From contig NZ_KB907309.1 of the NCBI RefSeq assembly GCF_000381925.1, forward strand, positions 1,302,001 to 1,366,000: a DNA stretch of 64,000 bases. Reading direction: 5' to 3'. Made by a program: the position numbers and the translations under genes. Of this stretch, positions 8,752-16,993 are shown piece by piece (positions within the stretch are counted from its first letter, which is position 1; each line of letters begins with the position of its first letter). The notes under the pieces were generated by a model. That model saw only the letters and a program-made list of their open reading frames with translations, did not search any database and was not told the origin of the DNA. Source of the stretch: Nocardia sp. BMG111209. Lineage in GTDB: Bacteria; Actinomycetota; Actinomycetes; Mycobacteriales; Mycobacteriaceae.

Positions 8752-9927
8752 GTGCGTGAAGTACTACTGCTGTGCTGGCGCGATTCCGGGCATCCCCAGG
8801 GCGGCGGTAGTGAACGGTACCTCGAGCGGGTCGGGGAGCAGCTGGCCGAGCGCGGTGTGCGCGTGACCTTGCGTACCGCACGATATCCCGGCGCGGCGAA
8901 GCGGGAACGCGCCGGCGGGCTGGAGATCAGCCGGGCCGGCGGCCGATTCACGGTCTACCCGCGGGCACTGGCGGCGATCGTGGCCGGTCGCCTCGGCGTC
9001 GGCCCACTGCGCGGACTGCGACCGGACGCCGTGATCGACACGCAGAACGGCATCCCCTTCTTCGCCCGGATCGCCACCGCCGCACCCGTCGTGGTGCTGG
9101 TGCATCACGGCCATCGCGAACAGTGGCCGGTGGCCGGTCGGCTCGTGGGCCGGATCGGCTGGTGGATCGAATCGCGGCTGTCGCCACGGGTGCACCGCCG
9201 CAGCCAGTATCTGACCGTATCGCTGCCGTCGGCGGAGGAACTGGCCGTACTCGGCGTCGAGCGCTCCCGAATCGCGGTGGTGCGCAACGGTATCGATCCG
9301 GTGCCGGACCCCGCGCCGATCGGCGGCGCGCCGACCCGGACCGCGACGCCGCGCCTGGTCGTACTGTCCCGGCTGGTGCCGCACAAGCAGATCGAGGACG
9401 CCTTCGCCGTGACCGCGGCCCTGCGCGCGCACATCCCCGAACTGGAACTGGACGTCATCGGCGACGGCTGGTGGGCCGGCAACCTGAGAAACCATGCGCG
9501 GCAACTCGGTATCGCCGATGCCGTCACCTTCCACGGCCACGTCGACGAGGCCCGCAAACACGAACTGCTGTCCCGCGCCTGGGTGCACGTCCTGCCCTCG
9601 CGCAAGGAGGGTTGGGGCCTGGCGGTGGTGGAGGCCGCCCAGCACGGCGTCGCGACCGTCGGCTACCGCCACTCGCGCGGCCTCACCGATTCCGTCGTCG
9701 ACGGGGTCACCGGCATGCTGGTCGACGATGTCGACGGGCTCACCGAAGCGGTCGGCGAACTGCTCACCGAACACGGCGTGCGCGCGGTGATGGGGGAGAA
9801 GGCACGGGCCCGCGCGCAGGAATTCTCTTGGGCGCACACCGGATACGGCGTGCACCGGGTACTGGCCGCGGCGATGCGCGGCGAATACGTCACCGGCCTG
9901 GTCGCCGGTCGCACCGGCGAATCCTGA
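8752..9927 (+). CDS. GT4-family glycosyltransferase, Rv0225-like
   Basis: A 391-residue protein starting at GTG 8752, nine bases after CGGGAG; an ATG at 8743 in the same frame overlaps the ribosome site and is less likely. The N-terminal Rossmann domain has the glycine-rich GGGSERYLERVGEQLAERGV, and the C-terminal domain has RLVPHKQIEDAF and the donor-site EX7E region SRKEGWGLAVVEAAQHG near residue 290. These are GT-B retaining glycosyltransferase features (Glycos_transf_1, GT4), using a nucleotide sugar in the cytosol. It follows the Rv0224c-Rv0228 envelope gene order, so a role in assembling a cell-envelope glycolipid or polysaccharide is likely. The acceptor is unknown. It ends five bases before the end of the convergent membrane protein gene. 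Confidence 0.88.
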   Translation: MREVLLLCWRDSGHPQGGGSERYLERVGEQLAERGVRVTLRTARYPGAAKRERAGGLEISRAGGRFTVYPRALAAIVAGRLGVGPLRGLRPDAVIDTQNGIPFFARIATAAPVVVLVHHGHREQWPVAGRLVGRIGWWIESRLSPRVHRRSQYLTVSLPSAEELAVLGVERSRIAVVRNGIDPVPDPAPIGGAPTRTATPRLVVLSRLVPHKQIEDAFAVTAALRAHIPELELDVIGDGWWAGNLRNHARQLGIADAVTFHGHVDEARKHELLSRAWVHVLPSRKEGWGLAVVEAAQHGVATVGYRHSRGLTDSVVDGVTGMLVDDVDGLTEAVGELLTEHGVRAVMGEKARARAQEFSWAHTGYGVHRVLAAAMRGEYVTGLVAGRTGES

Positions 9928-9931
9928 CGGG

Positions 9932-11719
9932 TCACCGCCGGCGGATCGCACTCCCGGCCGCGGCCGCCGCCCCGGCCAGCACCAGCAGCGCCCACAACAG
10001 ATGCGCCGCGATGGCGCTGTCCCGGTGCAGCGCAGTCGGTGTCGCCGCCGCGAGGACCGGACCCGGCACCCGATACAACGCCAGATCCCCGTCGGTGAAG
10101 ACCGAATCCAGTTGTGCCAGTGTGTCGGCCGAGTCACCGTCGGGCCCCGGCGAGGTGCGCTCCACCAGCACCCAGCCCACTCCCCGTTCCGCCAGCCGCG
10201 CGGGTGGATCCCCGTGCAACAGCGCCTGTTCCACCTCCCGCGCCCGGCTGCTCTCCCCGGCCACCACCCGGCCGCGCACCGGAAGTTCGCCGGTTTGCAG
10301 GACATCGCTGGGCAGCAGTCGCGGCGCCGGGTCCAGCACCGGCACCGATCCGCTGAACGGGAACTGCCGGAACATCCCGCCCGGCAGCACCGCGACATCG
10401 CCCGGACCGTCGATCAGGGCGGCGACCCGCTGCCAGCCCGCCGGATAGTGCACCGGACGCAACTCACCACCGGCGCCCCAGGCCAGATCCGGCAGGGTGG
10501 CCAGCAGCAGGATGATGAAAAGTATTGCGGCCAAAGGTGATCCACGCAGCACAGCGGGAGCTCGAGGTTCCGCCGAGGGAAGTTCGTTGTCCCCGTGCTC
10601 ATCCGGCGCGCCGAGCACCGGGATCAGCCGGCAGCCACTCGCCGCGCACAGCGCGTAAGCGGGCATCGCCAGCGCCACATACTTCTGGGTATCCCGGAGC
10701 AGCCCCGCCCCCGGCACATGCTCGACCAGGAATTCCCCGGCCTGGATCCCCCATCCGGTCGCACCCAGCGCGGGCCCCGCGATCGCCACCGCCGCCAGCA
10801 CCAGCAGTGTCCGCCGATCCCGCAGCGTGTCCCGATCCCCGCCGGTGGCCACCCACCGGAGCCCCGCCGCCACCATCACCAGCAGCGCGAGCGTGCCGGC
10901 CAACGCGAAAAGCGTTGTGCGAGAACCTGGTACCGCCGCAGAATTCCATATCCCGCCGAGCCCCGCGAGACTACCCAGCGTCCCCAGACCCGGTTCGGCC
11001 CGCGCCGCGAAGGCCGCGACCCCCGCCGGATCCGAGGTGTCGGACCCCGTCCCGGCCAGCGCACTGGCCGCCAGCCACGGCAGCGCGCCGAGACACCACA
11101 ACACCAGCACACCCACCACGCGCCGCCCGACCAGCGCGAGCGCCACGATCCCCGACAACAGCGCACCGGTCGGCGTCAGCCCCGCGGCCGCCAGGCACCC
11201 ACCCAGCATCGCCCAGCGCGACGCCGATGGTCCGGCCACCCGATCGGCCCGGCGAATCCGCCGCGCCGCCAACGCAGTCCACGGCAACGCGGCATATCCG
11301 GTCAGCAGACTCCAATGCCCCTGCAACAACCGCTCCGCCACGAACGGATTCCACAACGCCACGGTCGCCGCCACCAATTGCGGGCCGAGCGTGGCCGCCA
11401 GCAACTCCCGCGCCAGCGCCGCCGCACCCCAACCGGCCGCCCACAGCGCCATCACCAGGATCACCTTGACCGCCACCCCGCCGTCGGCCACCGCCGACAC
11501 CGCCGCCAGCAGCGCATCCTGCGGCACCGCCCGCGGCGCCGCGTCGCCGAGCCCGAGCGCCGTATCGGTGAGATGAGACCGCGGCGTACTCACCGCATCG
11601 CGGAACAGCAGATACCCCCGGCCCAGTAACGGACCCACGATGACCAGCGCCACCACCAGGCTGTAGAGAGCGGGAACCGGCCGCACCCACTCGATCTCCC
11701 GCCGTCCGCCGCCAGTCAC
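9932..11719 (-). CDS. Multi-spanning membrane protein, Rv0226c-like
   Basis: About 595 residues from GTG 11719 (AGGGTGG six bases upstream); other in-frame starts exist at 11785 and 11686. About ten or more hydrophobic segments fill the first 440 residues, followed by an extracytoplasmic-looking domain and a last membrane segment with a basic tail (GSAIRRR). The motif ALWNPFVAERLLQGHW and the first-loop acidic residues resemble the GT-C-like membrane proteins of the mycobacterial Rv0226c group. Synteny with Rv0225 and Rv0227c supports this. A role in polyprenyl-phosphate-sugar transfer for arabinogalactan or a related polymer is inference from fold and neighbourhood. No catalytic residue can be assigned with certainty. 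Confidence 0.75.
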   Translation of the reverse strand: MTGGGRREIEWVRPVPALYSLVVALVIVGPLLGRGYLLFRDAVSTPRSHLTDTALGLGDAAPRAVPQDALLAAVSAVADGGVAVKVILVMALWAAGWGAAALARELLAATLGPQLVAATVALWNPFVAERLLQGHWSLLTGYAALPWTALAARRIRRADRVAGPSASRWAMLGGCLAAAGLTPTGALLSGIVALALVGRRVVGVLVLWCLGALPWLAASALAGTGSDTSDPAGVAAFAARAEPGLGTLGSLAGLGGIWNSAAVPGSRTTLFALAGTLALLVMVAAGLRWVATGGDRDTLRDRRTLLVLAAVAIAGPALGATGWGIQAGEFLVEHVPGAGLLRDTQKYVALAMPAYALCAASGCRLIPVLGAPDEHGDNELPSAEPRAPAVLRGSPLAAILFIILLLATLPDLAWGAGGELRPVHYPAGWQRVAALIDGPGDVAVLPGGMFRQFPFSGSVPVLDPAPRLLPSDVLQTGELPVRGRVVAGESSRAREVEQALLHGDPPARLAERGVGWVLVERTSPGPDGDSADTLAQLDSVFTDGDLALYRVPGPVLAAATPTALHRDSAIAAHLLWALLVLAGAAAAAGSAIRRR

Positions 11720-12762
11720 GATCTGCCACCCTACGGGTTCGGGCCGCCCGCCCGGCGCATCGCGCACACGGGTCGCGCCGCGCACCGCTCACCCGAACCC
11801 GCAATTCGATTCGCCGCCAACAGCACTGCGAGTGCGGATATGCCGCTCGGTCCGGCGCCCACGCTGTCTCACCGTGCGTCGCGTCTCGTGCCGAGCCCAG
11901 CCAGGAGAATCGTCGGGACCTCTGACGTGAAACGCACGACGCCCACATGTGCTGCCGAGTCCAGTGCAAGCTGTGCGGAAATTGTTGCCTGGCGCATTTG
12001 TGCACATGTTGCGTAGTTGTGCACAAGTTGCGAGTGGCTTCATCGAAAGCTGTGGACAGACACCCTCCGGCCCTGTGCATGAAATGTGGTCCGATGTGGA
12101 TGGTGAGCAGCCCGTTCGAGGTCGTGACGGGCCTCTGCCGAGCGCCGCCCTCCTTCCGGAACTCGCTGGGCGACAGCGCGGTCGGCGCGACGGAACAAAT
12201 ACCACTGAGATGCCGGGAGTAGTGAGTCAGAAGGTGTGGATAGACGGCATCCGGTCTGTCGCCGAGGGTGCATGCCGACGGCCGTTCGGTGTCCGGATGC
12301 TGCGTCCGATCGCGGCCGAGGTGACCGGAACACGTGTTGTACAGATGTCAGGAGGCGTCGGTTAGAAAGCTGTGGATAGATCGGCCTCCGGCCTGTCGGT
12401 GAAATGCGTCTGGGCATGCATGCCAATGGCTGTTCGGTGTCGAGGCGCTGTGGCGGCCTCTGCTCGGCGCGCCGGAACGGAGCTCGGCGGCCGTCCAACC
12501 CCTCGAGACTCCCCACCGCCAGGCCGCGCGCATAGACCGTGGACAGCACAGAGATGTCGGGCGGCATCGGCCGAAAGGTGTGGATAAGTCGGCCCGGTCG
12601 TCGGTGACGTGCAATCGCGCGTGCCTGTCGACGGCCGTTCGGTGGTGGGTGCCGTGGCGGTCGCTGTCGGGCGTGATCGGTGTCGACCAAACGAGCCTCG
12701 CGGAGATGTCGGGCGGCGTCGGTCCGAGTGGTGTGTTCTCGCCGGGGCGAACGGGTGGCAGC
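11720..12762. other. Gene-free region with diverged repeats and DnaA-box-like motifs
   Basis: No open frame here has both a ribosome site and a protein-like composition. The segment holds at least four diverged copies of a unit beginning near GAGATGTCGGGCGGCNTCGG (12207, 12342, 12551, 12703); the first three are followed by a TGTGGATA-type motif. Motifs close to the actinobacterial DnaA box TTGTCCACA are TTGTGCACA at 11998 and 12017, and on the other strand TGTGGACAG at 12051, TGTGGATAG at 12235 and 12371, CGTGGACAG at 12538 and TGTGGATAA at 12579. It also contains the promoters of the two divergent flanking genes. Confidence 0.6.
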
Positions 12763-13998
12763 ATGGGCGGGGTGTCCGTCACCAGTCGCCTCCCCGTCAT
12801 CGCGGACGTGACGTTGGTGACCGCGGGTGCGATGACGGCCAATGCCGCCGGTTACCTGCTGCAACTGCTGGCCGGCCGCTGGTTGGGGGTGACCGGCTAC
12901 GGCGAGTTCGCGAGCCTGCTGGCGGTCCAGTTGATGTGTGCCGTACCGGCCTTGGCGTTGCAGAACGTGGTGGCGCGGGAACTCGTCCGGGGCGCTTCGG
13001 CCGCGGCGCTGTGGCGACTGGTGTGGCGATGCGCGGCGCTGGTCGCGCTGGCCGCAGTGGTGTTGGTGCCGGTCGTGACCTGGTTGTTGCAGGTCGGAGT
13101 TGCCGCTGCGGCGGGTGCGCTGGGGGCGGCGCCGTTGTTGGTGGTCATCTCCGGCGGCCAAGGGGTCCTGCAAGGCGGGGACCGGTTCAGGGCGCTGGCA
13201 TTCGTGCTGGCGGGCACCGGGATTGCCCGCGTCGTGCCTGCGGTGTTCGCGCTGGCCGCCGGTTTCGGAGCCGCTGCCGCCCTCTGGGCCACCGCGGCCG
13301 GATACGGAATCGCCGCTGTCGGCGCCTGCGCCGCCGGTCAACCGACCCGGTCACTGGCGAGCCTGCGCGAATCCCTCCGCGATCGCACGCCGCGCACCAC
13401 GGGATTCGGTGTCGGCACCGTGCTGCGCGCCGCGCAGGTCCAGGCGGCGCTGATGGCCCTGTCCTCTGCGGATCTCATCATCGCGAGGGTGGTGCTCGAC
13501 AGTTCGGACGCCGGGCGATACGCGCTGGGCTCGATCGCCGCCAAGATCGCGTTCTGGTTGCCGCAGGCGATCGGCGTGGTGCTGTATCCCCGCATGGCAC
13601 AGCCACATTCGTCCGCCCGCGCGATCCGTGACGCACTCGGCGTGCTGTCCGCGGTCGGCGCGGTGGCGGTGGTCGGCGCGGCGGCCCTGGCACCGCTGGC
13701 ACCGGTGCTGGCCGGCCACGACTACGCTCCGATCGTCGACCTGCTGTGGCTGTTCGCACTCGACGGCGCGCTGCTCGCCCTGTTGCAAGGCGCGCTGCTG
13801 TCGGCCATCGCCGTCGACCGCACCGCCCTCGCCACGGCCACCTGGATCGGCCTGATCGTGGAGGTCTCGGTCCAGCTGATCGCCGCCCGATCCCCCTCGG
13901 CCCTGATCGGCATCGCGACCAGCGTGGCCGCCGCCGTCACTGCCGTCATCGTCATCGTGGTCCTGCGCTCGGCGCGCCGAATCGAAGTGCCCGCGTAG
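12763..13998 (+). CDS. Oligosaccharide flippase-family membrane protein
   Basis: A 411-residue protein with about twelve hydrophobic segments and few charged residues between them, the layout of MOP/MATE-superfamily polysaccharide exporters (Wzx, MurJ relatives). The first segment, DVTLVTAGAMTANAAGYLLQLLAGRWLG, followed by GYGEFASLLAV, is typical of that family's N-terminus. The start is taken at ATG 12763; GTG 12772 is an alternative. It probably flips a lipid-linked glycan across the plasma membrane. Its position between an Rv0226c-like and an Rv0227c-like gene makes it an addition to the conserved mycobacterial order, where I recall no flippase at this spot. It is followed by a five-copy 16-bp tandem repeat rather than a clear terminator. 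Confidence 0.78.
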   Translation: MGGVSVTSRLPVIADVTLVTAGAMTANAAGYLLQLLAGRWLGVTGYGEFASLLAVQLMCAVPALALQNVVARELVRGASAAALWRLVWRCAALVALAAVVLVPVVTWLLQVGVAAAAGALGAAPLLVVISGGQGVLQGGDRFRALAFVLAGTGIARVVPAVFALAAGFGAAAALWATAAGYGIAAVGACAAGQPTRSLASLRESLRDRTPRTTGFGVGTVLRAAQVQAALMALSSADLIIARVVLDSSDAGRYALGSIAAKIAFWLPQAIGVVLYPRMAQPHSSARAIRDALGVLSAVGAVAVVGAAALAPLAPVLAGHDYAPIVDLLWLFALDGALLALLQGALLSAIAVDRTALATATWIGLIVEVSVQLIAARSPSALIGIATSVAAAVTAVIVIVVLRSARRIEVPA

Positions 13999-14004
13999 CG
14001 AGGC

Positions 14005-14084
14005 ACGCCGCCCTGTGGAGACGCCGCCCTGTGGAGACGCCGCCCTGTGGAGACGCCGCCCTGTGGAGACGCCGCCCTGTGGAG
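14005..14084 (+). repeat. Five perfect 16-bp tandem repeats
   Basis: The unit ACGCCGCCCTGTGGAG is repeated five times without change, beginning six bases after the flippase stop codon. Each unit carries TGTGGAG, near to the DnaA-like TGTGGA of the upstream region. A perfect TGTGGATAA follows at 14120. Perfect identity of units suggests recent expansion. Confidence 0.95.
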
Positions 14085-14208
14085 AAAAGTCCGCTGCGCT
14101 GCTGCCAGGTACACGACTCTGTGGATAAGTGCGGGTGGTGCTTCTCCTTATATATATGTGCGCTGTTCGATGCCGGGCAGCGCACGAGTCCGGTCGAGAC
14201 GAAACGCA

Positions 14209-14235
14209 GCGGCCCCCGGGAGTCCCGGGGGCCGC
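14209..14235 (-). terminator. Hairpin terminator after the DUF3068 gene
   Basis: A perfect 12-bp stem (GCGGCCCCCGGG) with a three-base loop lies 23 bases beyond the stop of the minus-strand DUF3068 gene. There is no strong T tract on either side, which is common for GC-rich actinobacteria. Confidence 0.7.
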
Positions 14236-14258
14236 TGGAAAGTTCGGAAGTGCTGGGG

Positions 14259-15386
14259 TCAGCGCTGTTCGCGCAGGTCGATCTGCTGGGTGGGGGCGTC
14301 GGAGTATGCGTCGCCGGGAGCGGGGCGGGGGGCGTGGCGGCCGCCCACCGGGGCGGTGCGTCCGCCGCGGTCGCCGAGCAGGCCCAGTGCCAGGCCCGCG
14401 ATGAGGGCCAGTGCGCCGAGGATGCCGAAGATGATCGGCAGGATCCGGCTGTACAGGGACAGCTTGTCGATGTTGTCCTTGGCGATCTTGATCTGCGAGT
14501 CGATGGTGTTGTCGTCGAACTTCAGGGTCGACTTCAGCGCGGTGACCTCGGGCTTGTCGGCGCTGCGGGCGTAGAAGAAGTTGAGGGCCTCGGAGCCGTC
14601 GATGATGGTGCCGGTCTGCGGCTCCACCCACACCTCACGGACGTTGGTGTAGAAGCGGCTCATCGTGATGTCGCCCTCTTCGTCCAGGCCCCACTTCGCC
14701 GCCGGCAGGGTCAGCTTGTTGGTCGGCGAGTTCACGACCTTGGACAGATCGGTCGCCGGAACCTGCTGGTGGAAGTGGTAGACCTTGGTGTTGTTGATCT
14801 CCGATTCCTCGACGAACTCCATGTCGTACGACTTGCGAGTGTTGCTGTCGAAGTACGGGTAGGTCTTCTTCTCGGTGCCGATCGGGAACCGGTATTCCAG
14901 ACCGGTGTGCTGCACCGGGTCGGCGATGCTGTTGCCCTTGGCGTCGACGTTCGCGGCGATCGAACCGTTGGGGTCCGTGTCCACCGGCATACCGGTCTTG
15001 CGGTCGATGGTGACCCGGTCGACGATCGCGGAGAGCAGGCCGGTATCACCCTGTTTGTCGATGCGGCGCAGAGTCTGACCGTTCTGGATGGTCATCTTGT
15101 TCTTGTCCGAGGGATCCTCGACGGTGAGGAAGCGCTGCGAGATCAGCGGCACCTTGGTGTCGACCTTGGCCGGTCCGGTACCGGAAGTCAGTGATTTCGC
15201 GTCCAGGACCTCGCTGGTCACATCCGCCGGATTCTTGCCGACGGTGGTGATCTCGAGGTCGAGAGGAGTTTTCGCCACCCGTGAGACGGTGAACGTAGGG
15301 ATCAGAATGGCTGCGACGATCAGCAGCGCGCCGATTCCTACGAGCAGGCAGGCCAGCGTCCTCCTGGTACCGGCACTGAGTGCCAT
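14259..15386 (-). CDS. DUF3068 membrane-anchored protein, Rv0227c-like
   Basis: A 375-residue protein. One membrane segment lies near the N-terminus (LACLLVGIGALLIVAAILIPTF) and one near residue 310-335, with a large extracytoplasmic domain between them and a short Pro/Arg cytoplasmic tail. The pattern RFLTVEDPSDKNKMTIQNG and VWVEPQTGTIIDGSE matches the DUF3068 (PorA-family annotated) proteins exemplified by Rv0227c, which is essential in mycobacteria by transposon studies. The role is unknown. Despite the PorA-family name given by some databases, the topology is not that of a channel. It sits in the AftD-associated envelope locus, divergent from the acyltransferase. Confidence 0.87.
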   Translation of the reverse strand: MALSAGTRRTLACLLVGIGALLIVAAILIPTFTVSRVAKTPLDLEITTVGKNPADVTSEVLDAKSLTSGTGPAKVDTKVPLISQRFLTVEDPSDKNKMTIQNGQTLRRIDKQGDTGLLSAIVDRVTIDRKTGMPVDTDPNGSIAANVDAKGNSIADPVQHTGLEYRFPIGTEKKTYPYFDSNTRKSYDMEFVEESEINNTKVYHFHQQVPATDLSKVVNSPTNKLTLPAAKWGLDEEGDITMSRFYTNVREVWVEPQTGTIIDGSEALNFFYARSADKPEVTALKSTLKFDDNTIDSQIKIAKDNIDKLSLYSRILPIIFGILGALALIAGLALGLLGDRGGRTAPVGGRHAPRPAPGDAYSDAPTQQIDLREQR

Positions 15387-15565
15387 GCGAAATCTCCTCG
15401 TCGTCGAACAGGTTGTCCCGGGTGAACCCTACGGCCCTCGGTACGGCACGCGTGAGCCCCGACACTAACAGCCCGGCTCCGCAAACACGCCAGGTGCGCG
15501 GCCGGAAACGCCGACAAACCCGCCACAAATGCCACTCGGCGCGGTATACGGCAGACTGAAACCCG

Positions 15566-16792
15566 ATGACCACAACCGTGACACCGCAGGCCGACCCGGT
15601 ATCGGCGCTGTCGACGATCCCGGTTCCGGTCGGGGCGGCCACGCCGGATACGACCGGATTCCGTGACCCGAGCGGGGAATCCGGCGCACCGCGCGGATTC
15701 GTGGCCGCCCTGGAGGGTATGCGCGGGCTGGCCGCGCTCGGGGTCGTGATCACCCACGTGGCGTTCGAGACCGGGGCCACCGGCACGCCGGTGCTGGGCC
15801 GGATCTGGGACCGCTTCGGGATGGCGGTCGCGGTGTTCTTCGCGTTGTCGGGCTTCCTGTTGTGGCGGCCGCACGCTGCGGCGGCGCGCGGCGGCGACAC
15901 CGCGCCCGGGGCCCGCCGGTACCTGCTGCATCGCGCGGCCCGGATCCTGCCCGCGTACTGGGTGGTGGTGTGCGCGGTCCTGATTCTGCTGCCGACCGCC
16001 GTCCACCCCGGCAGCGTCAAACTGTGGCTGGCCAACCTGGCCCTGTTGCAGGTGTACGTGCCGCTCACCCTCACCGACGGCTTGACCCAGATGTGGAGTC
16101 TGTCGGTCGAGGCGGCGTTCTACCTGGTCCTGCCGGTGCTGGCCCTCGCCCTGCGACGACTGCGCGGCCCGGCGGCCCGGTGGCGGGCGCCGATCCTGCT
16201 CACCCTCGCACTGGTGAGCCTGATCTGGAATTTCCTGCCCGTCCCCACCCCCGCGGGCACCTACGCCGACAACTGGCTGCCCGCCTACCTGCCCTGGTTC
16301 GCCGCCGGAATGCTGCTGGCGGAACTGGTCGACATCGCACACCGCGCGACCGAACCCCCGCGCTGGCAGCGCCTGCTGGGCAACCGGTGGCCGATGTGGG
16401 CGGCGGCGTCGACCGCATTCCTGCTGTCCGCGACCGTCATCGCGGGCCCGCCAGGACTGCAGCGGGCCGCGCCGGGACAGTACGCGACGAAGATGGCCCT
16501 GGGCGCCGTCGTCGGATTCGGCCTGTTGGCGCCGCTGGTACTCGGCACCGGCCGGCACCGCTGGCTCGGCGGCCGGATCGCGGCCGCCGTCGGCCGCTGG
16601 TCCTACGGCATCTTCATCTGGCATCTGGCGGTGCTGACGATGATGTTCCCGATGTTCGGCTTCCTGCCCTTCTCCGGCGGCTTCCTGCACGTACTGGCCC
16701 TGACCGTCTGCTTCACCCTCCCCCTCGCCGCCGTCAGCTACGCCCTCGTCGAAGAACCAGCCCGCCGCTGGGTCCGCCGCCGCTTCGGCTGA
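15566..16792 (+). CDS. Acyltransferase 3 family membrane protein, Rv0228-like
   Basis: A 408-residue protein. A cytoplasmic N-terminal tail of about 45 residues leads into FVAALEGMRGLAALGVVITHVAF, the Acyl_transf_3 signature with the conserved histidine, and ten or so membrane segments follow. Further family marks are FFALSGFLLWRPH and MWSLSVEAAFYLVLP, with a conserved Glu. Such enzymes transfer acyl groups to extracytoplasmic sugars. Position beside the DUF3068 gene is the same as Rv0228 beside Rv0227c. In corynebacteria a related enzyme (TmaT) acetylates mycolates, so mycolate or glycan acylation is plausible, but the substrate is not shown by the sequence. Confidence 0.88.
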   Translation: MTTTVTPQADPVSALSTIPVPVGAATPDTTGFRDPSGESGAPRGFVAALEGMRGLAALGVVITHVAFETGATGTPVLGRIWDRFGMAVAVFFALSGFLLWRPHAAAARGGDTAPGARRYLLHRAARILPAYWVVVCAVLILLPTAVHPGSVKLWLANLALLQVYVPLTLTDGLTQMWSLSVEAAFYLVLPVLALALRRLRGPAARWRAPILLTLALVSLIWNFLPVPTPAGTYADNWLPAYLPWFAAGMLLAELVDIAHRATEPPRWQRLLGNRWPMWAAASTAFLLSATVIAGPPGLQRAAPGQYATKMALGAVVGFGLLAPLVLGTGRHRWLGGRIAAAVGRWSYGIFIWHLAVLTMMFPMFGFLPFSGGFLHVLALTVCFTLPLAAVSYALVEEPARRWVRRRFG

Positions 16793-16993
16793 ATCGCCCG
16801 CCGGAGCGCGACAGGTCGGCAGCCGAGCATTGCCGGCATTCGTCGTCCCTCCGGTCACGGCAGCGCGGACGGCCGACCGATCACACCGCCGGCCCGGCAG
16901 CCACACCGCACGCCGTGCCACAGCTGGCAGTTACCCGTGACCGGGCAGTGGCGGACCATGACCGCTGCTCGGGACAGTTCGTGTGGCGGGCGA

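Noticed and set aside
9123..10448. Long plus-strand frame inside and beyond the glycosyltransferase gene
   Set aside because: It is a shadow frame of the GT4 gene and the convergent membrane protein gene; its composition is Arg-rich and lacks any domain.
12040..13341. Minus-strand 433-codon frame opposite the flippase and repeat region
   Set aside because: Shadow of the flippase gene with Arg/Gln/His-rich composition and no ribosome site.
14005..14084. CRISPR array
   Set aside because: The five 16-bp units are directly adjacent without spacers, so it is a simple tandem repeat.
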